39,004 nt of DNA from Sphingobacteriales bacterium 44-15 (lineage in GTDB: Bacteria > Bacteroidota > Bacteroidia > Chitinophagales > Chitinophagaceae). The position numbers and the translations under genes are program-made. The notes under the pieces are model-generated. The model was not told where the DNA came from, did no database searches, and saw nothing but the letters and a program-made list of their open reading frames with translations. Location: assembly GCA_001899685.1 (NCBI GenBank), contig MKWG01000022.1, positions 1 through 39,004 on the forward strand. Direction: 5' to 3'. This document shows positions 8,601-16,079 of this stretch, piece after piece (position 1 is the first letter of the stretch; the number at the start of each line of letters is the position of its first letter).

Positions 8601-8802
8601 CTTTTGCTGAGATGCTGTACTTACCATCGGCATCTGTTTTAGTAGCCGTGGTAGTTCCCTGAACGGAGACGCTGACGCCGGGCAACGGTGTATTGCTTTC
8701 ACTAAGTACGATACCGGTAATAGGTTTGTTTTGGGCAATTATTATTGCCGGCGCCAAAGCCAGAAGCAATAATAAGATACCCGGGTAAAAACATTTTCTC
8801 AT
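5644..8802 (-). CDS. SusC/RagA-like TonB-dependent outer-membrane transporter (no STN domain)
   Basis: This 1052-residue protein is the beta-barrel channel paired with the SusD encoded just downstream. Order: signal peptide 1-24 (ending IIIAQ), a carboxypeptidase-regulatory-like domain at about 27-98 (GIVLSESNTPLPGVSVSVQG), a TonB-box-like GEVVVTALGIKKERKALGY at 104-122, the plug (SLAGKVPGVNITQ, ITIRGGNST, PLFVIDG), then the barrel ending in the terminal phenylalanine of FGVNITF. It lacks the N-terminal STN signalling domain found in its counterpart at 19831-23268, which fits control by the adjacent DeoR protein instead of a FecR/sigma relay. The deoR stop is 22 bp upstream. Ligand cannot be inferred. 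Confidence 0.96.
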   Translation of the reverse strand: MRKCFYPGILLLLLALAPAIIIAQNKPITGIVLSESNTPLPGVSVSVQGTTTATKTDADGKYSISAKAGDVLNFSYVGYTSENIVVGQTATVNVTLRIKSSELGEVVVTALGIKKERKALGYAVSDLNAAELMKNKNTNVINSLAGKVPGVNITQFSGAAGAGASITIRGGNSTSESRQNQPLFVIDGIIYDNSTTVTGNTGTDGMSRSNTTFSNRIMDVNPEDIESLSVLKGAAAAALYGSRAADGAIVITTKKGVEGTVKVDVTSRVSTSWANKLPEVQTAFGPGSYSVNGVLTKDGIYSSWGEKITSSDHLYDNIGNFFQNGVVYDNNINVSGGSKNGSFYLSGSNFDQTGIVPNTSYDKTTFRFNGEQKYGRLTLNANVAYSVAKTNRTLTTAGLYGSGVGSMQALYNWPQTLDISHYINEDGTQYRPYAGIITELQDDIDNPYWIINQDKLTSQTKRITGGVSGNYKIANWWDVIARLGYDQYTTDDYTYIAPGSAVIPLYQNGRLSKPKYDYTFITTTVMSNFHKTFGDFDAHLMLGTTSENTKTSRQNLWGYNFVTAGTISFNNIENGNKFYTDATGRKRLIGVYGEIGVSYKNIVFLTATDRNDRSSTLPIENRSYFYPSLSGSLVFTELLPKNNILSFGKFRASWAQVGKDADPYATNTYVWPPYTIGSFVLVGNQWAAGNPILKPEIQTSWEVGGEFKFLEGRIGLDYTYYHSQTKNQIAQPRLAQSGGFIFSSLNTGSVVNKGMEIMLTGKAISQKNFGWDITFNFSYNKGRLGEFLPGVSYFYPTDAQFGTVKAASVPNGGYFLGMTGQPYLREVDAKGVEIPNGRYQVDPTTGLYKLNTNNPVVGNREPSFIGGINNTFRYKQLSLSFLLDIRKGGDVFNGTEYALVLNGLSKKTLLNDRQSVTVTGVNSVTGEDFSQTYDASQSYTIGSTTYAGVNMIQRYWSNYAANSYNFITSVNWVKLRSLSLTYDFSDVLKGQKVIKGLSATAVGTNLFTWTNYKGMDPEVSAAGGTGGSGSTGIDYLGVPAVASFTFGVNITF

Positions 8803-8824
8803 AAACGTTGTTTTTATTTGTTTG

Positions 8825-9574
8825 TTAAATTAATTGGACACCCGTTTTTTTATAAAAGGCAAGGCGTTCATCGTCAGGATTAAGTTCGGTAATCAGGTAG
8901 TCTATATTTCGCAGGGGGCAAATGTGAATGGGTTGGTACGTATCTATTTTTTCAGAAATGGCAAGGGCAACCACTTTTTGTGAGGACTCTATCATTACTT
9001 TTTTCAGTTGAGCCACATCCCAGTCGCTGTCGGTGATGCCGTGCTCAATATCTAATGCATTAATGCCGAGGATGCAGAGGTCTACTTTCAGGGATTTGAT
9101 CTTTGCAATAGCGTCGGCGCCGATAGTGATCCTGGAGTTCTTGGAGATTTTATCGCCGATCACAATAACGTCTATATTCGGATGGTTGCTGTATTCCAGG
9201 ATGGCGGGAATGCTCCCGGAAATAAATGTGGCTTTTAACTCACGGGGCAGGCTACGCGCCAGTTCGTTGATGGTGGTGCCTCCGCTGGTGAGCACCACCA
9301 TGTTCTCTTTTATTAAACTAATGGCTTTGCGGGCAATGATCTGCTTTTCATCCTTGCCGTATACATTATTATTATGAATATTAAACTCTGAAAAAGATAG
9401 CGATAAAGCGCCGCCATGCACTTTAATGGCTCTGCCGGAATCTGCCAGTTCCTGCAGGTCGCGGCGGATGGTATCTTCAGACACATTGATCGCCTCGCTG
9501 AGCCTTGAGGATAAGACCTTATTATGCAGGTTCAACTGATGGAGGATATACGCCTGGCGTTCTCTCTTAAGCAT
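8825..9574 (-). CDS. DeoR/GlpR-family transcriptional regulator
   Basis: The 249-residue protein has the DeoR N-terminal winged HTH at about 1-57 (MLKRERQAYILHQL, then LSEAINVSEDTIRRDLQELA and the GGA of KVHGGALS) and a C-terminal sugar-phosphate sensor domain. That domain contains TSGGTTINELARSLP at about 95-109 and LCILGINALDIEHGITD, the usual DeoRC motifs. DeoR proteins typically repress sugar catabolic operons and are released by a phosphorylated sugar intermediate. It is the first gene of the deoR-susC-susD operon, 22 bp before susC, so it is probably autoregulated and controls this uptake pair. DeoR control of susCD is less common than HTCS, ECF/FecR or SusR control. A promoter and candidate operator lie at 9641-9682. 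Confidence 0.93.
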   Translation of the reverse strand: MLKRERQAYILHQLNLHNKVLSSRLSEAINVSEDTIRRDLQELADSGRAIKVHGGALSLSFSEFNIHNNNVYGKDEKQIIARKAISLIKENMVVLTSGGTTINELARSLPRELKATFISGSIPAILEYSNHPNIDVIVIGDKISKNSRITIGADAIAKIKSLKVDLCILGINALDIEHGITDSDWDVAQLKKVMIESSQKVVALAISEKIDTYQPIHICPLRNIDYLITELNPDDERLAFYKKTGVQLI

Positions 9575-9640
9575 TGATAAAGGTTGTTTGGTAGCAGAAA
9601 ATTAAGGATTTTCCCGCATAAAACCGTAAAAAACATAAAA

Positions 9641-9670
9641 AAAAATTATGAATGGAACATAATGTCGCAA
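9641..9670 (-). promoter_or_regulatory. Bacteroidota-type promoter for deoR-susC-susD
   Basis: On the minus strand TTTTG (its TTG at 9670-9668) is followed by exactly 19 bases and then TAATTTTT (9648-9641). This is one base off the Bacteroidota sigma consensus TTG-N19-TAnnTTTG. It predicts a transcription start near 9634 and a leader of about 60 bases before the deoR ATG at 9574. Confidence 0.6.
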
Positions 9671-9682
9671 AATGTTGCAAAA
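9663..9682. promoter_or_regulatory. Tandem 10-bp direct repeat, candidate DeoR operator
   Basis: TGTCGCAAAA and TGTTGCAAAA stand head to tail with one mismatch, exactly one helical turn apart, overlapping the -33 element of the deoR promoter. DeoR-family repressors often bind short tandem repeats that cover their own promoter. The assignment to this DeoR is inference from position. The remaining stretch to 9789 shows nothing else I can name. Confidence 0.45.
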
Positions 9683-9789
9683 AGACGGGTAACTCAGAGC
9701 GACAGTAAGGCAGGTCCGGCACAAGGCAAAATTTACTAATCTGCGCCGGGATGGCGTTATCTATCCGGGGCCGGATTATCCTGAATGCC

Positions 9790-10296
9790 TTAATAAGGCT
9801 GTTTATAAATATGGAATACCGGTGAGTAAACTGTTTCGTTATTGTCGGTAGCGGTTACGCGGAGCTGAACGGGCATTCCTTTTTGCATGGCCCTGCCGGT
9901 TATTTTGAAACTAAAATCTTTTGCTTCATCTGCTTCAATGCTCTGGTATAGCTTATTATAACGGGGTAATGCAAATTTAATATTCGTTTTTTCGGATAGC
10001 TTTTTCCCTTCCCGCCACTGTTTGAAAAAATAACTGTCTTCATTAATAGCAGCAGAATAGATGACTCCCCAGTAACTGTTGTCTTCTTCTACAGCTACCA
10101 CTTCTACAATAAGCTGCCTGTTGTTTTCGCCCGGGTTGCTTACGGTAATATTGATCTCATCTTCCTTACTGTTTGCAACGGTAAACAGTGTATCAATGGT
10201 GAATGATGGGACACTGCCCGTATTCTGACGGATATTCTGTGCACAGATATTTTTCCCCGCGAAGAACAGCAAAGAAAAAAATAATAGTTGTTTCAT
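9790..10296 (-). CDS. Secreted hypothetical protein
   Basis: I start this at ATG 10296 (MKQLLFFSLLFFAGKNICAQ), which gives a clean Sec signal peptide cleaved after ICAQ. The longer frame from 10401 would put 35 unrelated residues ahead of the signal. The mature part (about 148 residues) is predicted beta-rich with an Ig-like feel: FTIDTLFTVANSKEDEINIT, RQLIVEVVAVEEDNSYWGVI, DFSFKITGRA and PVQLRVTATDNNETVYSPVF. I recognise no family. It is transcribed alone toward the deoR promoter. Its promoter and signal-peptide region exist a second time at 3262-3429, fused to a different gene. Function unknown; periplasmic or surface location inferred from the signal. Confidence 0.75.
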   Translation of the reverse strand: MKQLLFFSLLFFAGKNICAQNIRQNTGSVPSFTIDTLFTVANSKEDEINITVSNPGENNRQLIVEVVAVEEDNSYWGVIYSAAINEDSYFFKQWREGKKLSEKTNIKFALPRYNKLYQSIEADEAKDFSFKITGRAMQKGMPVQLRVTATDNNETVYSPVFHIYKQPY

Positions 10297-10406
10297 GATC
10301 CAAAACATTGCTTTGGGAAAACGGCTACGCTGCGGGGAAAGTATTTCGCTTACCGAATGATATATATGGTATGAAGGAGATTTTGCAAATATCAATTGCA
10401 TCTGAA
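10237..10406. repeat. Direct repeat, copy B (original context)
   Basis: Matches 3262-3429 in the same orientation. Here the signal peptide runs in frame into the full secreted protein, so this copy is probably the source and copy A the derivative. A block of about 6.8 kb containing susD, susC, deoR and the body of the secreted-protein gene lies between the two copies. In both copies a TTTG followed after 18-19 bases by a TATA-like box is kept on the minus strand. Confidence 0.85.
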
Positions 10407-10515
10407 CCTGTAAGGTTTGCCGGTCCGGAAATAGCTGGAATTTACTTTATTACGCCACGCCAAAAAATCTTACTAATGAGCAGCAATTCTTCGTAACTGT
10501 TCTGCCTGGGGCTGT

Positions 10516-10558
10516 GTCAAACGGGAAAGGTGAGAAGTGAAACATTTCTCTCACCTTT
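10516..10558. repeat. GTGAGA-type intergenic hairpin, member 1
   Basis: AAAGGTGAGA (10526-10535) pairs with TCTCACCTTT (10549-10558). The left part, GTCAAACGGGAAAGGTGAGA (10516-10535), is repeated exactly at 35429-35448. No U-tract follows, so it is listed as a dispersed repeat and not as a terminator. The stretch 10407-10515 between it and copy B shows nothing I can name. Confidence 0.65.
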
Positions 10559-10581
10559 ATTCTTTCAGAAGGAGAAATTTC

Positions 10582-10611
10582 TTGTAATAAAATGATCTTT
10601 TGATAGTTTCG
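10582..10611 (+). promoter_or_regulatory. Promoter of the mscS-like gene
   Basis: TTG at 10582-10584 is followed by 19 bases and TAGTTTCG at 10604-10611, one base from the Bacteroidota TAnnTTTG -7 box. The start codon is 17 bp downstream of the box, giving a very short leader. Confidence 0.6.
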
Positions 10612-10628
10612 CAATAAATACCAATTAA

Positions 10629-13112
10629 ATGAAAAGCGGTTACAGGGCGTACCTGATCGTATGTATTCTTTCACTATGTATTTTCAATCTTAATGCCCAG
10701 GATACCCTGAAAGAGCGGGGCTCACGTTTCCGGTCGCGGGATTCTGTTATGAATAACAACGATACCGGGCGGTTTCACCGCGGAGACATGTTTCGCTCCC
10801 CGCAGGATGTTGCGGGGCGGAATAATAACGATACCGGGCGTTTCAGGCGTGGAGGAATGTCTTCCATTTTCTCAGACTCAACCCAGCTGACCACGAGTGA
10901 TTACCAGGCTGAAATTGAAAAGTCATATATACTTCTTGATAAAATAGGTAACAATAGTAATCTTGGCCCTGCTGTAAAAAAGATAGCAAAGGATCTTAAT
11001 GATAATGATTCAATTCTGGCCGTACTTAATGATAATATTACCAACAACAGCAAGGCCCTGAGCTTCAGAAATCTGGAAGTATATAAAACCTTACTGAATA
11101 ATATTAATGATGAGATTGGATTTTATAATGTTGCGCTCGACAGTGCGGATGCGCGCCTTACTCTTTTAAAGAAAGATATGCGCACACTTATTGGCGATAC
11201 CATTATCAGGCAAATGATGAAGGATTCTGCTTTGAGACAACAATTTTCAGCACAGCTCAATGACCTTAGAAGCAACTGGCGGCAAAATACCAGGGAGCTG
11301 AGAAGGAATGATGCATTACTTGAACAACTGCAAACGCAGGTATCTGCCAGTTCTGTTTTAACAATTCAATTGCTTGAAAAAGTAGAAACCCTGCTGGTAT
11401 CATCAACGGTAAGACTATTTGGAAAAGAATATAGCTATATATGGGAAAAAGCTTCCGACAGCTCATTACAGCAGCTTAAAGCTTCTTTTGAAAAAGCATA
11501 TAAAGGCGAACGGAAAGCTACGCGTTATTATTTTAAAGATTCCGGACCCCGCCGGTTATTGTTATTGCTGATTGCTGTTGCTTTTTTTATATGGGTATTT
11601 CGCAATATCAGGGTTATCAAAAATCACCATGCGCTGAGTGCTGTAAGGGATATGGATTTTTCGTTTATTCTTACAGGTTATATTGTCTCCTCATTTGTGG
11701 TGATGTTTGTAATAGCGCCATTGTTTGACCTTCATGCGCCATCGGCTTACATAGAATCCATGCAGTTTCTGCTTATTATTGTGCTCACTGTTGTTTGCTG
11801 GAAAAAGTGGCCGCGCAGTTTGTTCTATTACTGGACAGGCATTGTGCTTCTTTTTATCGCGTTTTCATTCATGCATCATATTCTGGCGCCGGACTTTTTT
11901 CAACGAAGCTGGCTGATTATATTGAATGTACTCTCAATAGTGCTGGGCTCTTTGTTTTTAAGAAAAATGCAGCAATACCTTTACCTGAAAGGGTTTATTC
12001 GTTTTGTGATCATACTTCATAATTTTATGAACCTGCTTGCTATCTTATGCAATGTATTTGGCAGATTTTCATTGGCGCAGATACTCGGTAACGCGGCAAT
12101 ATATTCATTTACACAGGCAATAGGGCTTGCAGTATTCAGCAAGGTGTGTATTGAAGCAATATTGCTGCAGATTGCCGCAAGCCGTATTAAAAGAGATGCT
12201 GCCGTCCGGTTTGATTACCAGCATGTGCTGGATGGTTTCCGCAAGCCCATTTTATTTCTTGTGGTGGTATTATGGTTAATTGTATTTACAACTAATCTGA
12301 ATATCTATAATTCATTATTTGATGGATTGTCTGCCATTTTAGGAAAAGAACGAAATATAGGTAACGCTAATTTTTCATACGGGGGCGTATTGCTTTTCTT
12401 TTTTATAATATGGATGGCGCACCTGTTGCAAAAATATATTGGCTACTTTTTTGGAGAAACCGGTGAAGACGATGATATAACGAATAAGAATAAACGCTCC
12501 AGGCTGCTGATCACAAAACTTGTTTTACTATGCGCAGGTTATTTTCTTGCCATTGCCGCTTCGGGGTTGCCTATTGATAAAATAACAATTGTAATTGGCG
12601 CTCTTGGTGTTGGTATAGGCTTGGGTTTACAGAGTATTGTTAATAATTTTGTCTCGGGCATAATATTAATTTTTGACAGGCCAATACAGATAGGAGACTC
12701 CGTTGAAATTGGTAATAAAGCCGGGAGGGTAAAAGAGATTAATTTAAGATCGAGCACACTGCTAACTCCTGACGGCGCGGAAGTAATAATACCCAACGGC
12801 GATATTCTTACGCAACATATTGTAAACTGGACCTTATCTAACAACCAGCAAAGGCTTGAAATGAATTTTACCGTAACAGGCAGCTCAGATATGGAAAGCG
12901 TTGCAACGCTGGTAAAGAAAGCAATTTTGAGTTCTGCGTATATTTTTAAAAGTAAAGAGCCGCAGGTTTTATTTACTGCAGTAAAAGATGACGGATTTGA
13001 TCTGAAGGTATTTTTTTGGTCGCAAGACGTATATAAATCGGCAGAGGCAAAAAGTGAAATAACCTTACTGCTGCACAATACACTGAAGGCGGAAGGTTTG
13101 CTTGTTACATAA
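10629..13112 (+). CDS. Large MscS-family mechanosensitive ion channel
   Basis: The 827-residue protein is an inner-membrane channel that opens on membrane tension to release solutes under hypo-osmotic shock. A signal peptide (1-23, ending LNAQ) is followed by a long helical periplasmic domain to about 305, then about ten hydrophobic segments from 309 on. The pore helix is GALGVGIGLGLQSIVNNFVS (657-676), followed by the beta domain IFDRPIQIGDSVEIGNKAGR and the hallmark TLLTPDGAEVIIPNG (710-724). Size and layout match the extended MscS-like group (MscK/YbdG-like topology) and not the 286-residue MscS. Residues 42-54 and 65-77 are a near-perfect duplicated motif (NNNDTGRFHRGDM and NNNDTGRFRRGGM), probably a disordered linker. 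It is a single-gene unit. Confidence 0.95.
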   Translation: MKSGYRAYLIVCILSLCIFNLNAQDTLKERGSRFRSRDSVMNNNDTGRFHRGDMFRSPQDVAGRNNNDTGRFRRGGMSSIFSDSTQLTTSDYQAEIEKSYILLDKIGNNSNLGPAVKKIAKDLNDNDSILAVLNDNITNNSKALSFRNLEVYKTLLNNINDEIGFYNVALDSADARLTLLKKDMRTLIGDTIIRQMMKDSALRQQFSAQLNDLRSNWRQNTRELRRNDALLEQLQTQVSASSVLTIQLLEKVETLLVSSTVRLFGKEYSYIWEKASDSSLQQLKASFEKAYKGERKATRYYFKDSGPRRLLLLLIAVAFFIWVFRNIRVIKNHHALSAVRDMDFSFILTGYIVSSFVVMFVIAPLFDLHAPSAYIESMQFLLIIVLTVVCWKKWPRSLFYYWTGIVLLFIAFSFMHHILAPDFFQRSWLIILNVLSIVLGSLFLRKMQQYLYLKGFIRFVIILHNFMNLLAILCNVFGRFSLAQILGNAAIYSFTQAIGLAVFSKVCIEAILLQIAASRIKRDAAVRFDYQHVLDGFRKPILFLVVVLWLIVFTTNLNIYNSLFDGLSAILGKERNIGNANFSYGGVLLFFFIIWMAHLLQKYIGYFFGETGEDDDITNKNKRSRLLITKLVLLCAGYFLAIAASGLPIDKITIVIGALGVGIGLGLQSIVNNFVSGIILIFDRPIQIGDSVEIGNKAGRVKEINLRSSTLLTPDGAEVIIPNGDILTQHIVNWTLSNNQQRLEMNFTVTGSSDMESVATLVKKAILSSAYIFKSKEPQVLFTAVKDDGFDLKVFFWSQDVYKSAEAKSEITLLLHNTLKAEGLLVT

Positions 13113-13299
13113 ATGCCGGGCGCCTCGTTTATGCCTTGCTTAAATAAGTATTTTTAAAAAAGCCGGTTTTATTTTTTACATTTATTTAATTAGCCGTGAG
13201 CGAAATATAAAGAAGGCTATGACCCGGCATCCTGCCGGTCTATCCTGTATTGTGACGGTGGGGAAAGCTCTTGCGAAGAATATCAACCAAAAGAACCGT

Positions 13300-14379
13300 A
13301 TGAAGAAAATAAAAAAGCTGTATCAATGGACCACCTCAATACCTTTACTGGCATGTATACTGTATTTCTCGGGGTTATCAGATAACAACCTTGCGCTCCA
13401 GGGTATTGCAGGAGTGCTGTTGATATTCTGCGTGATGTCAGCAGTTCACCACTCTGAGATCATCGCTCACAGGGTAGGGGAGCCTTATGGAACGATCATT
13501 TTAGCTGTTTCTATTACAATTATTGAAGTGGCTATTATCATATCCTTAATGGTGAACGGAGGAGAAGAATATGCGTCGTTTGCCCGGGATACCGTTTATG
13601 CTGCTGTAATGCTTATCCTTAATGGCATCGTGGGACTCTGCCTTTTCATTGGGGGGCGGAAATTCCATACCCAGACTTTTTCTCCCCATTCTGTAAAAAT
13701 TGCTTTGGTGTCGCTGGTTTCCATTGTTGCGTTTACAATGATATTACCGACTTTCACAAAAAGCCAGGCAGGACCATATTATACAGAATCTCAATTGCTT
13801 TTTGAATTCTTTGCCTGCATTGCTATCTATACGGCATTTATTGCTGCTCAAACTGTCAGGCACAGGGAGTATTTTACTTCGGATGACAACCCTGCACCGG
13901 AAAGTAAAGAACAGGCTGTCTCCAACCGGTCTTTATTTATCAGTTTGGTCTTTTTAATAATCAGCCTGATGATCGTGGTATTACTGGCGAAAATGCTATC
14001 AAAACCTATTGAAGAGGTAATAGTCAGCCAGGGCTTACCGAAAAGTTTGGTGGGTATTATTATTGCCGCTATTATTTTGCTGCCGGAAGGAATAGCCGCC
14101 GTGAGCGCAGCCAGGAATAACCGGCTGCAGACGAGCCTTAATTTATCCCTCGGTTCGGCATTAGCCAGCATTGGTCTTACTATCCCGGCAGTTTCCATTG
14201 CAAGTTATATTTATGATTTTCCCCTTATACTGGGGCTTGATATTTTATCTATAATATTATTGGTAATTTCCATTTTTACGGTTATGCTGTCGCTTATCGG
14301 CGGGCGCAGTAATGCAGTATACGGAGTAGTATTGCTGGTTAATCTTGTGGCGTATGTGTTTTTAACAATTAATCCATAG
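13300..14379 (+). CDS. chaA: ChaA-type cation/proton antiporter
   Basis: The product is an inner-membrane Ca2+ (Na+, K+):H+ exchanger of the CaCA superfamily. Eleven or so hydrophobic segments are evident. The two inverted alpha-repeat motifs are present: HHSEIIAHRVGEPYGTIILA (50-69), continuing into a segment with acidic residues (TIIEVAI), and LPEGIAAVSAARNNRLQTSL near 262-281, followed by NLSLGSALASIGLTIPAV. I choose ATG 13300 (MKKIKKLYQW), which puts the first membrane helix about 10 residues from the N-terminus as in E. coli ChaA and gives 359 residues against 366 there. The frame is open back to ATG 13219, which would add a 27-residue non-homologous tail. Specific ions cannot be read from sequence. 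No obvious operon partner. Confidence 0.88.
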   Translation: MKKIKKLYQWTTSIPLLACILYFSGLSDNNLALQGIAGVLLIFCVMSAVHHSEIIAHRVGEPYGTIILAVSITIIEVAIIISLMVNGGEEYASFARDTVYAAVMLILNGIVGLCLFIGGRKFHTQTFSPHSVKIALVSLVSIVAFTMILPTFTKSQAGPYYTESQLLFEFFACIAIYTAFIAAQTVRHREYFTSDDNPAPESKEQAVSNRSLFISLVFLIISLMIVVLLAKMLSKPIEEVIVSQGLPKSLVGIIIAAIILLPEGIAAVSAARNNRLQTSLNLSLGSALASIGLTIPAVSIASYIYDFPLILGLDILSIILLVISIFTVMLSLIGGRSNAVYGVVLLVNLVAYVFLTINP

Positions 14380-14502
14380 AGGGAAATCCCTGCTTTTTAG
14401 CCTCAGCTTTCGCCAGCAGAAAAACAGGATTGGTATAATACGGGGGGAGAATAACCGTTCATTACAATACGGTATATCCTTAAGTATACATATCAATTTT
14501 AT

Positions 14503-15402
14503 ATGCAAAAATTATTTTTTCTGTTTACGGCTGTTATGCTTTTATCATTAATGAGCTGCAAAAAAAGCGATGATCCAAAACCGGCGCCGCATCTGCTCTC
14601 TGTTTATCTTAGTGATAATCCGGCCGACCTGGATGAAGTGCGCATTGATATTCACTCGGTGGAAGTAAAAATTGACGAAGGCAATTCGGGCGATGAACAA
14701 ATGATCGCCAGGCTTGATGATAACAGGAGCAACGACAGCCTGGGAGCGCCGGGGCTGACCCTTTGGCATGGCGGCATACCGGCCGGGGATAGTAATGAAT
14801 ACGGGAAGTGGATGGCGCTTGATTTTACGCCCGGTGTTTATGATATACTGAAACTGAGGAACGGGATTGATATGTTGCTCGGATCGGTTGAAACACCGGG
14901 GACCGTACGGAAAATACGGGTTGCGCTGGGAAATAATAATTCTGTTGTGAAAGAAGGTACACAATATCCTCTCTCATTATCCGATGATTCCACCAATCAT
15001 CATATTTATATTGATGTGCTGAAGGAAAGCCGGATAATAAACGGTGATGGCAGCGTTGCTGTATACCTTGATTTCGACCTGGGGCGTTCCGTAACTGAAA
15101 ACGAAGGTAGCTATCTGCTGTTCCCTTATTTGAGAACGCTGCCCGCCGACCGGTCTTTAGAAATAGAAGGCTATGCTTTCCCGGCAGAAGCTGCTGTGAT
15201 GGTGAGCGTATATAATAACACGGACACTGCAACCGTCTTGCCTGGCGATGACGGCTATTTCAAGATCAGGGGATTGGAGCTGGGTCGCTATAACGTTAAA
15301 TATCATGCAGGCAACAGCGCTTATAAGGATACTACAATTCAGAATTTTGACATAACCATAAATAAAGTAGTCCTTCCGGAGATGACGCTGAGCAAGCATT
15401 AG
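14503..15402 (+). CDS. DUF4382-domain lipoprotein
   Basis: A 299-residue lipoprotein with signal MQKLFFLFTAVMLLSLMSCK and the acylated Cys at 19. Residues 30-200 match my memory of DUF4382: LLSVYLSDNPADLDEVRIDI, VEVKIDEG, FTPGVYDILKLRNG, then IRVALGNNN and the IYIDVL and VAVYLDFDLGRSV strands. Residues 220-296 form a carboxypeptidase-regulatory-like beta sandwich (GYAFPAEAAVMVSVYNN, GDDGYFKIRGLELGRYNVKY). DUF4382 proteins are widespread surface or periplasmic lipoproteins in Bacteroidota with no assigned biochemical role. It is 123 bp after the antiporter gene and probably transcribed on its own. Confidence 0.9.
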   Translation: MQKLFFLFTAVMLLSLMSCKKSDDPKPAPHLLSVYLSDNPADLDEVRIDIHSVEVKIDEGNSGDEQMIARLDDNRSNDSLGAPGLTLWHGGIPAGDSNEYGKWMALDFTPGVYDILKLRNGIDMLLGSVETPGTVRKIRVALGNNNSVVKEGTQYPLSLSDDSTNHHIYIDVLKESRIINGDGSVAVYLDFDLGRSVTENEGSYLLFPYLRTLPADRSLEIEGYAFPAEAAVMVSVYNNTDTATVLPGDDGYFKIRGLELGRYNVKYHAGNSAYKDTTIQNFDITINKVVLPEMTLSKH

Positions 15403-15465
15403 CAAGTGGGATATGCGCCGGTAAAATATGGTGCTAAGTCAGTCCAATTGGGTCTGTATGTTATC

Positions 15466-15520
15466 GTGAGAAGTGAGAGGATAAATGTGAGATCCTCACT
15501 TCTGTCGTCTCTCCTCTCAC
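15466..15520. repeat. GTGAGA-type intergenic hairpin, member 2
   Basis: AGAAGTGAG (15469-15477) pairs with CTCACTTCT (15495-15503), and GTGAGAGG (15473-15480) can instead pair with CCTCTCAC (15513-15520). The 27 bp at 15473-15499 match 25062-25088 with two mismatches. The element is built from iterated GTGAGA/CTCAC units. No clear U-tract follows. Confidence 0.7.
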
Positions 15521-15572
15521 AAAGAAATACGAAAAATTATTTTTGATATAGCACAATAGTCCATCGCTTTTT

Positions 15573-15600
15573 AAAATTAGTTTGAATTCAAACTAATTTT
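15573..15600. promoter_or_regulatory. Perfect 28-bp palindrome, probable MarR operator
   Basis: AAAATTAGTTTGAA is followed at once by its exact reverse complement, with dyad centre between 15586 and 15587. It ends 29 bp before the marR start and covers the promoter. MarR dimers bind such dyads and repress their own operon, so this is the likely operator for marR and the MFS pump. That the MarR here is the binder is inference, though well supported by position. Confidence 0.75.
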
Positions 15601-15609
15601 CTACCTTTA
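15581..15609 (+). promoter_or_regulatory. Possible marR-MFS promoter
   Basis: TTTG at 15581-15584, inside the palindrome, is followed after 17 bases by TACCTTTA (15602-15609), close to TAnnTTTG. Spacing is shorter than the ideal 19. If real, a bound repressor would occlude the -33 element. Confidence 0.4.
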
Positions 15610-15629
15610 CAAAAAATATCAGCATAGTA

Positions 15630-16079
15630 ATGGCTGTGGTCTCTGAAAATATCGCGGAGCTGGCGCTGGAGCTCGGGCGTGCAATGAACGAAATGAAAAG
15701 CCGCTTACGCCAGCAGATACGCTCAAAGATCAGCGAATACGATCCTGAGCTTTCCTTTGAGCTGCTGGAAATTATCGGGTTGCTCTGGCGCAAAGACGGG
15801 ATCAACCAGCAGGAAATAGCGGAAATAGTAAGTAAGGATAAGTCGAGCGTTACCTATCTGATCAACAGCCTGGTAAAGCGGGGGCTGGTAAAACGGGTGG
15901 AAAATAAAAATGACAGGAGAAACAAGCAGGTTTTTCTCACTCCCAAAGGCAGACAAATAAGAAAAATAATATTTCCCTGGGTATTGGATCTCTACCAACA
16001 GGCTGCCGGAGATACAGGCAGCGATCAAATCAGGAATGCTATTGCACTGCTGAAGAAAATGACCACAAATCTTGGTTAG
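15630..16079 (+). CDS. MarR-family transcriptional regulator
   Basis: A 149-residue winged-HTH repressor. The HTH lies at about 58-86 (INQQEIAEIVSKDKSSVTYLINSLVKRG, with recognition helix from Lys71) and the wing at 89-104 contains the usual Asp-Arg-Arg (VENKNDRRNKQVFLT). Terminal helices provide the dimer interface. MarR proteins commonly sense phenolic or other toxic compounds and control efflux genes. Its stop codon TAG is directly abutted by the ATG of the MFS gene, so the two are translationally coupled. A perfect 28-bp palindrome lies just upstream. The inducing compound is unknown. Confidence 0.93.
   Translation: MAVVSENIAELALELGRAMNEMKSRLRQQIRSKISEYDPELSFELLEIIGLLWRKDGINQQEIAEIVSKDKSSVTYLINSLVKRGLVKRVENKNDRRNKQVFLTPKGRQIRKIIFPWVLDLYQQAAGDTGSDQIRNAIALLKKMTTNLG

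Noticed and set aside
13219-13299. Longer N-terminus for the ChaA-type antiporter
   Set aside because: The extra 27 residues match nothing in the family and would push the first membrane helix far from the N-terminus; ATG 13300 gives the usual length.
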